DNA from: Plantago major
Taxonomy: Eukaryota; Streptophyta; Magnoliopsida; Lamiales; Plantaginaceae
DNA: 64,000 nucleotides
Direction of reading: 5' to 3'
Assembly: GCA_026545765.1 (NCBI GenBank)
Contig: CM048839.1
Coordinates: forward strand, 18,042,566-18,106,565
Notes under the pieces: model-generated
The model's database searches: none
What the model was told of the DNA's origin: nothing
Seen by the model: the letters and a program-made list of their open reading frames with translations, nothing else
Part shown: positions 56,660 through 64,000 of the stretch, piece after piece
Layout: each line of letters starts with the position of its first letter
How positions within the stretch are numbered: the stretch's first letter is position 1
Made by a program: the position numbers and the translations under genes

Positions 56660-57086
56660 GATCATGCACAATCTATGACATCTGTTAAAACCTTTGTTCT
56701 TACAGGCTCTAAAGGTGGAAATTCATGTAAGATACTTGAGCCATCTTTCTTTGTAAAATAAGATTTTGTTTTGGTTAAAACTGAAAGTTTATCATACTTT
56801 TGAAAAAAATAAGTAAAAAATGGTATATGATTTTGTATAGTAACCATAAATTCATACCAACTGTTTCTTATGACATTCCTTTGTTTTTCAGAGAATGTTT
56901 CCATGAACCATTTTCTTTCTTGTTTGTTTTCGTCACTCATAAAATCTTTTTTTATCAAATTCTTATCTATACAAAATTCTTTTGTCAAAACATATATGCT
57001 TGAAAGATTTGGTGAAGTTGGTTTATCCTCTTCTTGTTGTTCTAAATCATTTGTGCTATCACTAAAGCCTTGTGAAGTATAAACCG
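56660..57086 (-). pseudogene. Pararetroviral region between movement and coat protein
   Basis: A minus-strand frame of 108 codons (56988-56662) in an AT-rich context identical in style to its neighbours; rich in aromatic and Lys residues. It lies where the part linking movement and coat proteins is expected. No specific motif was recognised, so the assignment rests on position. Confidence 0.5.
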
Positions 57087-57745
57087 TCAGGCAACATTTT
57101 TATGTGTTCTAACTCCTTGAAAATTATGTCTATCCTTTTCAAAAATACTAAAAGAATTTCTATGGGAATTACTCCGAGATAAATATTCACTATTTCTCTG
57201 TGAGCTATAATCTCTAAATGACATAGAACTTTGTCTGTTAAATCTTATACTAACCCCTCCATCTGGGTGGTCTACTATATTTTCTATTTCAATATTTTCT
57301 ATTGGTTGGGATCTTGGTATTGTTCCATGAAGCAACCAAGCTTCAGGAAGATTAACATTTTTCCATTCTATAGTCTTAGGGACTGTAAGATTAGACTTTG
57401 ACTTATTAATTTCCCAAAAGATAGTTTGTCCAGAAGGTTTTTCATAGTGTACTGCTTTGACATTTAAACCCGTATTCATAACTTTGTAATGTATTCTATA
57501 AAATACTTCATATATATGAGAACCATGCTTCATTTTGTAATTATGAGTTTTTACATTTAAAGTAAGAATATCTAAAATATGTGGGTCAGTCAGGGATATG
57601 GTAAAATTCGGATAACAATTAAAATAAATTGGTCCATTACAAAGACTTGTTTCAATTAATCCTAAAAGGGAATCTTGAAAATCAAAATGTCTAGCATCTC
57701 TGAGTGCAACAAAAATGCTAGTATCTAATCCTTCTCTTGTTAAAG
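57087..57745 (-). pseudogene. Pararetroviral movement protein (30K type), N-terminus cut off
   Basis: Open from the element B junction (57745) to a stop at 57087. It shows the 30K movement protein pattern: A-L-R-D-A-R-H-x-D-F-x-D-S-L-L-G, with the conserved Asp, followed by G-P-I-Y-F-N-C-Y-P and hydrophobic strands. Such proteins enlarge plasmodesmata for cell-to-cell spread. A Ser/Arg-rich tail ends it. The start lies beyond element B. Confidence 0.7.
57741..57745. repeat. Putative left target duplication of element B (TAAAG)
   Basis: Five bases next to the LTR end; the second copy would be beyond 64000 and cannot be checked. Confidence 0.5.
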
Positions 57746-58597
57746 TGTTGAGGGGTAAACCTCGAACACCAACACTACTACTGCAAGTAACCTAATCTAA
57801 GATCCACCTCCGACTTGAAGTCTGAGAGAAGGCTTGTCCGAGCAAGTGCACCTGAAAGGACTAAGTGGGGGGGGGGGGTTAGAATGGGTTACCCGGATTG
57901 CCAAAGTCAATCCGGAATGAGGCTTTACTCAAAGGAGAGATGATAGCTCTCAATGCAATAGTAATGGGTTAGGTATTATGTCCCAAGAGACTTAGGGATA
58001 ATTGCCTTGATGTTGCTTACCTTAAGGTCTTGGACCTTGTGCTATATTTATAGTTATCATGTACTTATGAAGAGGTTCATAAGATGATGCCAAGTGTATG
58101 ATTCAGATTTGGACACCAATGCTCCCTTTGGCCCATAGCCCAATAGTGAACAGTAGTCCAATACCGCAAAGTGGGCTTGGGAGGGTAGTTTGGACCTTTT
58201 CCTCCGAGATCTTTATTCACTGTTGGGTCCGTGTTAGTCCCTCGGACGGATCTGCCTTGGTTGATCGCCTTGGGTAACTCTGGATGTCCGAGCCAAGAGT
58301 CTCGCGAAGTATCTCGTGGTTACATTATATACGTTTGGTCTTAATGTAATGGTGGCGTCGAGATTCTCTCTTACGGTCCGTTAGGCATCTCTCATCGCCA
58401 TGGTCAGGTTTGGAAGTCCTTTCCTTAGCCAGCTCGGACTAGCTGTGGAGATGTAGTGACTTCAGCGTACTGGTCGATTCACTTTGGTCGGACCATGTGA
58501 GGTCGGACCAGTACTGAATTGGCTAGTTAAGCCGTGATTCGCTTTAGGACACGCTCTATGGCGCCCCTAACGGATTGGACACATTTCCGTATCAACA
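57746..58597 (-). repeat. 3' LTR of element B
   Basis: On the minus strand starts TGTTGATACGG and ends TACCCCTCAACA. Contains the same TATA box (58043-58053, inverted), and a G run of 12 (C on the sense strand) near 57867-57878. Confidence 0.9.
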
Positions 58598-58618
58598 TAT
58601 GTCCCCCCAGTTTCCAAG
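58598..58618 (-). other. Polypurine tract of element B
   Basis: Inverted tract, on the minus strand TGGAAACTGGGGGGACATA, next to the 3' LTR; nearly the same as that of element A. Confidence 0.85.
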
Positions 58619-59179
58619 TATCTTAGTAGAAGATAGTTGGTAACTATGAGGGAGGGATCCGTGTGGAGCGTGTCCGAATCGTTAGTTTAAAAGAAAAAGG
58701 AAGAAAATCCTTTTTGCCGGGATCCGTCGTCCGTGTCCTCAAGGATTCAATATATCTCTTCCCCCCCCCCCCCTTTTCCGTCTACAGTCCGAGTTATCAC
58801 ATAGTTGGGACTGTAGAGGAAAAGGTATTTGTATCCGAGATATATGGGTTCGAGTACGGTTAGGATCTGACGTAGCCCTCCGGAAGCTGTCCATTGGACC
58901 AATTGTTGAATTGGTCCTCCCGTAAGCCCAAGAGGCCCAATAGGTTGTCCGTTCGGCCCACGGGAGAAAGATCCCGAGTCAAGGGACGTGACCGTTGGAT
59001 CAGGACGACATCAACGGTTGGGGTTCCCAGTCCGATTGATGTGATGCGTCTGTCAAGCATTAAATGCGACGTACTGACAGCCATCCACTCGCGAAGCGGC
59101 ACAACCCTTGGATTGGAGAGGACCAACGGCTGGGATTCAAATCCAAGCGATGTGACTCTTGGCTATCCCCAAATTGCCC
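58619..59179. other. Upstream region of antisense gene 1 in element B
   Basis: Corresponds to 54471-55151. Contains a C/T run at 58752-58777 (a purine run on the element's sense strand) and several CCGTTGGATC / CAACGGTTGG motifs (58990-59150). No protein gene is supported, although a sense-strand frame (59126-58860) is stop-free in both elements. Confidence 0.5.
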
Positions 59180-59189
59180 TTATAAATAG
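59180..59189 (+). promoter_or_regulatory. TATA box of antisense gene 1 (element B)
   Basis: TTATAAATAG followed by TCAGCCCATCAGTCACTTTC, the same as in element A. Start expected near 59215; the leader runs to the intron donor at 59383. Confidence 0.7.
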
Positions 59190-59834
59190 TCAGCCCATCA
59201 GTCACTTTCACACTTTTAGCAATCTTGAAATTTAGAGCAATCGCATAGCAATCCGAGCGTTTGAAGACACATACGAGCGAGCAAGAGTCGCAAAATTTGA
59301 AAGTTTCTTCTTTGAATCCGTACCCTCGGAGAAGCAGCAAGGCTTAGTCATCCGTTCAAACTTATCAAATCAACTTTATCAAGTACGTACATCTTCATTT
59401 TTGCTGAGTCGTCTTCTTTTCCCGATAAGCTTATTTCGTGCTCATATGTTTTTGCCTTGCTCGGATATGAAATTGTCGAGTCTGTTCTTGCCGATATTGC
59501 GTGTGGTAGGCTTTAGCAACGCTCTTAGTTGAAACAATTTCTCTTCCGTACTGTCGCATGCCAATTTATTGTCAGTATCTTGTTGAAGCATCTCATGTGT
59601 ATGCCGACTGTAACCAAAATTTGATTATGCATGCTTATTTGGTAATGTGTTGGTGCCAATCGGCACACAATCTTGCGTAAATTTGCCCCGCTCAACGTAC
59701 TGGGCAAGGTAGGTGATAGTGCCAATGGCGCGTTAAGTAGAAATCCGTAGGCTTTCTTTGACTTAAGAAATTACCTAAACGAACTCTCGGACAATCAACA
59801 CCATCATTCCTGACTTGTTTCCTTCTACCCTAGG

Positions 59835-62682
59835 ATGTCCGGGAGCGATAGTCAGAACCAGCACGAGGCCCCAGGTTACAATGATGCAGTAGATTTAGGG
59901 ACCGGGTCCGCGGATCTGACCTTATCCACGAGAGATTTTGTACTTGTGGAGCTTGGGTCGTCCAGAGATTCTGATGCTGGGCACGGAGTTTGCGGTGCGG
60001 TAGAAGCGCAGGTCGGCGTTTCAGGACAGGGGTGACCTTGCTAGGACTAGGTCGTTAGTCCAATCTCGGATCATAGGTGGCGTCGGGACATCCTGGGATC
60101 CGAGCGAACTGCATGCGGAGCGGGAAGGCGACAGCGGTCGGGAGGCTGATGAAGTCGAGATGTTCGAGGCTGGGGTGGAGGACCGTGTTGTAGCGGAAAC
60201 AGGTCCGTCCAATCCAGGCACATCCGGGAGACCCGAAGGTGTCATCGAGGAGGAAGAAGATGGTGAGGAAGAGGAAGATGAGGACGAGGAAGAAGAAGCA
60301 GAAGGATCTCCTGTCGCTCGTCCCCCTAGACGATCCAGTCGGCGGATTGCACTACACCCTGCTGCGCCCGTTCAATCCAGTCTTCCATTAATTGAGGGTC
60401 GTGGTGCCAAGGCGGCAAGGATCAAATTTCCTCGTCCCGCATCCGCAGTAGTGATAGCAGACGAGTTCGGAGAGCTAAACGCGGACGGGCTTCTTCCTAC
60501 CTGTCCATCGAGGGTTAAACCTGAGGAGATTCCGGAATGGAGGCGAAGATGGGAGATCCCTGACTCCGTAGAAATAATGATCCCTAAACCCGGGCATGCA
60601 TTCTATAACCCTCCCGCTGGATATATGTGCGTGCATGAGGTGGCCTTCTCCTGCGGATGGAAGATCCCCATTGCCACAGAGCTGAAAAACATTCTGAACC
60701 ATATTGGTATAGGTCCGAGTCAGGTTATCCCCAAGTCCCTGGGTAACCTTATTTTCTTTGTAGTTTTTTGTAAGAAGAAAGGGCAGCCGGTGAGTTTTGA
60801 GAACTTCAGGCAGCTCTTCCACGTCTCGTTCAGCCCGGGGAATCCACTATTCTATACTTTCATGAATAGGAAACCTTACAATTTCATCTCGGACTCCATT
60901 TCGTCGCTGGGATCGAAGTGGTGGGATAGGTACGTTTTTGTCCGGATGGCTTTGAAGCCAGGGATGTCCGAGAGACAGAGGGAACAATGGGGGCTGCCCA
61001 CAAAATTCCTTAGAGAGAGTATCCCGGATTGGCGTCCCCTTCCGAAGAACGTGGCTCCGTGGGTGGCGGCAATCCACAAAAAGCATGACCCACCTACTTA
61101 TCCGTTTCACGGATTAATCTGTCAGCCACTTCCCTACCTGTGCGGACTAACAGGCGTAGTAGATGTAGGAGGGAAGACGGACTTTAGTAAGGATTCGTTG
61201 ACTCGAAACTTGGCGTTCATTCTTCTTCAATATATTCTATTTTGATTACGTATTTCCGCAATTCTGATAATTCTTCTTTAACCTGTCTGTATCTAACGCC
61301 TCTGGTTTATTGTGTAGCTTATTGGTTCGACTATATCATGTCGACACTCCGCGAGAAGAAGAAGTTGCAGAGAGAGCAGCAAGCCCTGGAGGTCGCCGCT
61401 GGTCAGAGGACCAGAATCATCAACACTTCCACGGGTCTTCCCATGCCAGATCCGAAGAATGCCGCGGTTTTTGCTGCGGAGGAAGAAAGGCGGAACAAGG
61501 CTGGAGAGGATTCTCAGGCCTTGGCGGTGCCCGACAAGGGCAAAGCCCCCGTCACTCGGAGCGCCACCGCTTCGAGGTCCCAGGCTTCCGCTGCACCACA
61601 ACGGGAGGTGTTGATGCGGGATGCCATTACCTCGGGACGCAAGAGAGGAGCAACTTCGGAGGCTCCTCCCGCAGCAAAGAGACAGCAATTGTCCGCTGTT
61701 CTTCCTGTTGACCAAGCTGCTCTTGACAAGGAGTACGAGCTGGCTTGCGGACTCCCTGAGGTTGAGCGGGTCGGAGGGCTGGATGGGCTATACCAACGGG
61801 TAAGTAATCTTTGGATGCTCTCCTTGGTTTGTTCTTAGTATGATAAAAGTGCAACTTATATTCTTACGGACTTCTCGCAGCTCGGCTGTTTCGTCAGGGC
61901 CATGCAATGGAAAGCCGCTGAACGCGCTACCATTGAGGAGGACCTCCACAAGGCTGTGGCCACTTCCGCGGATGAGGCAGAGAAGGCGAAACAATTGGAG
62001 ATGCGGCTGAGAGAGCAAGAAGTGAAGTTCCATAAGCTGAAGGCCAGCTGGGAAGAAATCAAGGCGGACCTCGACTGGCAGGAGAACTTTGTCGACAAGT
62101 CGATGAAGGCTTTTCTGGATTCCAAGGATATACTGCTCGGAGGCCTCCAATATGCCCGTCTTCATGCTGGTCGTGACTTCATGGAGTCCGACTCCTTCAA
62201 GTTCTTGACGGCGGACAAATCCGATGCTTCCCGCCTGGATGGGTTCGTGTCCGCTATCGGACAACTGCGATCGAGGACTACTTCCACCGGACTTTAACTG
62301 GAAGACGGAAGGGTTAATCCCTTCTGCGGATGCTAATGGCGTGGAAGTCCCCGTAGACAGTGTCTCGGATGAACAGTTGGCCGCGTGCGAGTTTGCAGAA
62401 CTCGTCACTGAGGAAGGTGAGATCGAGATCCGAAATGGCGGGCCCTTCCTCCCGAGATGGGTCCCGGATGCTCTCCGAAAGGTATGCTTTGTACCTTTCG
62501 ACAATTACCGGGCTTTCCTGAAGAAGTGGTTCTCCCTGCCTTGCCGGGTCGTTGGCCATCCCGCGGATTTCAACTTGTTCAATGTTGTTGAATCCCTTGC
62601 TGCACAAGCTACCTCCAACCTGCCCCCTGTCGATCCACCTCAAACTGGTGAAGCTGGTCCGAGCCAAGCTGGGCCTCAGTGA
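59835..62682 (+). pseudogene. Antisense multi-exon gene 1 of element B
   Basis: Exons 59835-61186, 61318-61799 and 61881-62682, with a leader intron 59383-59833 (GTACGT...CCCTAG). Coding starts M-S-G-S-D-S. The acidic run (E-E-E-D-G-E-E-E), the domain with P-G-H-A-F-Y-N-P-P-A-G-Y and N-P-L-F-Y-T-F-M-N-R-K-P-Y and a W-R-P-L-P-K-N-V-A-P-W motif follow. The splice at 61186/61318 joins in frame (phase 1). Then come M-S-T-L-R-E-K-K-K-L-Q-R-E-Q, a Lys/Arg/Gln-rich part, a coiled coil (about 61900-62200) and an end S-Q-A-G-P-Q. The PF04195-type domain suggests a transposon-related protein, function unknown. Two frameshifts (near 60030 and 62270) probably inactivate this copy; the central 361-codon frame is intact. 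Confidence 0.75.
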
Positions 62683-63106
62683 GAAGTCCGGGGTATGCCC
62701 CGTTGAAATGCTGTATTTGCTGACTTTTTCTGTTGGATTTGCATCTTTTGATAACTCGGAATGTCATTACATACTATAACAATGTTTCGTATTTCATTCG
62801 AGGAGTTGAACCTCCTATGCTTCCGAACTATTACTTGCTCTCTTCTTCGTTCCTTTTTATCTGTTGTTCATAAGCTGAGTTATTATAAATTACCCATCTC
62901 TTAAGAGCACGGACCGTTGTAGATGGCATCCGATGTAGAAATCAGACCATCATCTTTCCGATACTCGGACTGTTCGCCCCTTGGGATGTCTAATTCTTCT
63001 AGAAGGAGGAAGGTGAAACAGTGAAATAGTCATTATGACTTCGTCTTTTCATCTCCCCCATCGTCGGATTATCGACACGTGGAGAGATCTTGAGGACCCG
63101 TCGCAA
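62683..63106. other. Spacer between antisense genes 1 and 2 (element B)
   Basis: Equivalent to 50575-51003 of element A. Probably the 3' end of gene 1 and the promoter region of gene 2. No frame supported. Confidence 0.5.
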
Positions 63107-63116
63107 CTATAAATAA
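63107..63116 (+). promoter_or_regulatory. TATA box of small antisense gene 2 (element B)
   Basis: CTATAAATAA, about 100 bp before the ATG at 63216; same place as in element A. Confidence 0.6.
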
Positions 63117-63215
63117 GGGTGTGGTAATTCTTCCCTTTTTCACTGCTGTACCCTTCTTCGCTCTGTCTTTTGTTTCACTGATTCCAGCCATCCACAAAAG
63201 CCGGAGTTCTCCAGG

Positions 63216-63496
63216 ATGTCGGAATCTGAAGACAAGGAATATCAGCACTGGGTAAATTGTGCTTGTGGGCACATGCATCCACCAATTTACCCGGTACGGG
63301 GACCGCAGATGACCCGATCCTCCTTGATTTTGAAGGCGATCAACCTCTATGTCCGGGAATAGCTAGGAGGCGAGCCGAGGAAGAGAGGGAGCGGACGCTG
63401 AAGCTGATCCGTAGGAGGATTCGTATGCAGCAGGAAGCTCGTCAGGGCCGAGGTGGAGGCTCGGAGTCCCAAGGCTCGACTTCCGGAGTCTGGTGA
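63216..63496 (+). pseudogene. Small antisense gene 2 of element B
   Basis: Starts M-S-E-S-E-D-K-E-Y-Q-H-W-V-N-C-A-C-G-H-M-H-P-P, then one base change of frame (near 63295) leads to G-T-G-T-A-D-D-P-I and the Arg-rich end G-S-E-S-Q-G-S-T-S-G-V-W at 63496. Undisturbed, it would be about 92 residues. No family recognised; a possible metal-binding C-x-C-x-H-x-H cluster is conserved between both copies. Confidence 0.6.
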
Positions 63497-63837
63497 AGGA
63501 ACAAGGCGGGGTATGCCCCGTGGATGCATGTACTTATCCTTGGATCTTTCCAGATTGTACTTCTGTTATGTAAATGTTCGGATAATTTTGTTTATAAAAT
63601 TCGAACTATTTTTCCTCGGATGGAATCTCCATCTTTTTCTTGTGCAGACTCCGTCGGATGATATTGACGCACATATTTTTGTAAAATGACTAAGAAACTC
63701 GGACATAGTTGATGGGCTTGTTTAGGCTTGATTGGATAAACCTGTCTGGCCCAATACTGTTCGACCCAAATGAATAGTTTAAGCCCATTGTCGACGTCGA
63801 AGTTCTGACGTGTCGGACGCCTATTGGTTCATCACTT

Positions 63838-63846
63838 CTATAAATA
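63838..63846 (+). promoter_or_regulatory. TATA box of third antisense unit (element B)
   Basis: CTATAAATA followed by CTGCGGATCCCTCTTGGCCT; matches element A at 49854-49862. The window ends about 150 bp after it. Confidence 0.5.
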
Positions 63847-64000
63847 CTGCGGATCCCTCTTGGCCTTGGTCGTGCAAATCCAACTTCCACTTTCCAAATC
63901 TACTCAATAGCAAGAGAACGATCTCTTAAATAGTTTCCCCCTCTTGACTCCCGTCCACTCTCAAGTCGGCGTTCATCCTGAGTTTGAGAGTGGCGTGGGT

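Larger units (their letters stand above)
40262..57745 (-). mobile_element. Endogenous pararetrovirus (Caulimoviridae-like), split by LTR element A
   Basis: Two minus-strand virus-derived blocks, 56030-57745 and about 40262-42026, join across retrotransposon A, whose duplicated CTAAT marks the join. Read in order they give movement protein, coat protein and protease, the gene order of petuvirus/florendovirus-like plant pararetroviruses. RT and RNase H are not in the window: the left end is lost beyond the TA repeat, and the movement protein start lies beyond element B at 57746. The frames carry several breaks, so this is a fossil copy. The exact left border is unclear. Confidence 0.75.
57746..64000 (-). 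mobile_element. Tat-lineage LTR retrotransposon B, inverted, runs off the window
   Basis: Same family as element A but in opposite orientation: 3' LTR (57746-58597), polypurine tract (58598-58618) and then the antisense-gene region, here on the plus strand. The window ends inside this region, so pol and the 5' LTR are not seen. More diverged from A than A's LTRs are from each other, thus a separate insertion. Confidence 0.9.

Overview
This is a stretch of nuclear DNA from a flowering plant, most likely a eudicot. The evidence is AT-rich intergenic DNA, spliced plant genes (a mitochondrial calcium uniporter and two UPF0496 proteins) and a dense layer of plant transposons: Ty1/copia, Tat-lineage Ty3/gypsy, En/Spm CACTA, hAT, Stowaway, Tourist and Helitron. 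Nothing here fixes the species. Only three ordinary host genes are convincing; most of the rest is nested mobile DNA.

Layout. 0.8-8.7 kb: a Stowaway MITE, a decayed Ty1/copia element (1.64 to about 6.49 kb) whose reverse transcriptase is split by a hAT-type MITE with an 8-bp target duplication, then a second hAT-type element. 10.8-12.6 kb: a two-exon mitochondrial calcium uniporter gene on the minus strand. 13-16 kb: intergenic DNA with several small MITEs. 16.7-24.2 kb: a Russian doll, with a CACTA transposon (TSD AAG) inside a Stowaway MITE that itself probably lies inside a hAT-type element. 25.6-30.2 kb: a minus-strand Ty1/copia element, nearly complete in coding content but missing its 5' end. 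31.1-35.4 kb: two convergent UPF0496 (DUF677) paralogues with duplicated flanking DNA. 36-40 kb: two Helitron-type ends and more MITEs.

40.4-64 kb is the most unusual part. An endogenous pararetrovirus (Caulimoviridae-like; movement protein, coat protein and protease readable on the minus strand) has been hit twice by the same Tat-lineage LTR retrotransposon family in opposite orientations. Element A (42027-56029, TSD CTAAT, 14.0 kb) is complete but decayed. Element B begins at 57746 and runs off the window. Each element carries, between pol and its 3' LTR, an antisense region with its own TATA boxes: a multi-exon gene with conserved introns (putative gypsy-type transposon domain plus coiled coil), a second small gene, and a possible third transcript. 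Because A and B are inverted, this region forms two long inverted arms around 1.7 kb of viral sequence. LTR read-through from both sides would converge on the viral fragment.

The antisense genes with matching splice sites in both element copies are the best candidate for a poorly described system. Antisense extra ORFs are known in Tat-lineage elements, but the separate promoters, the leader intron and the second small gene deserve a closer look. No tRNA, rRNA or CRISPR was seen.
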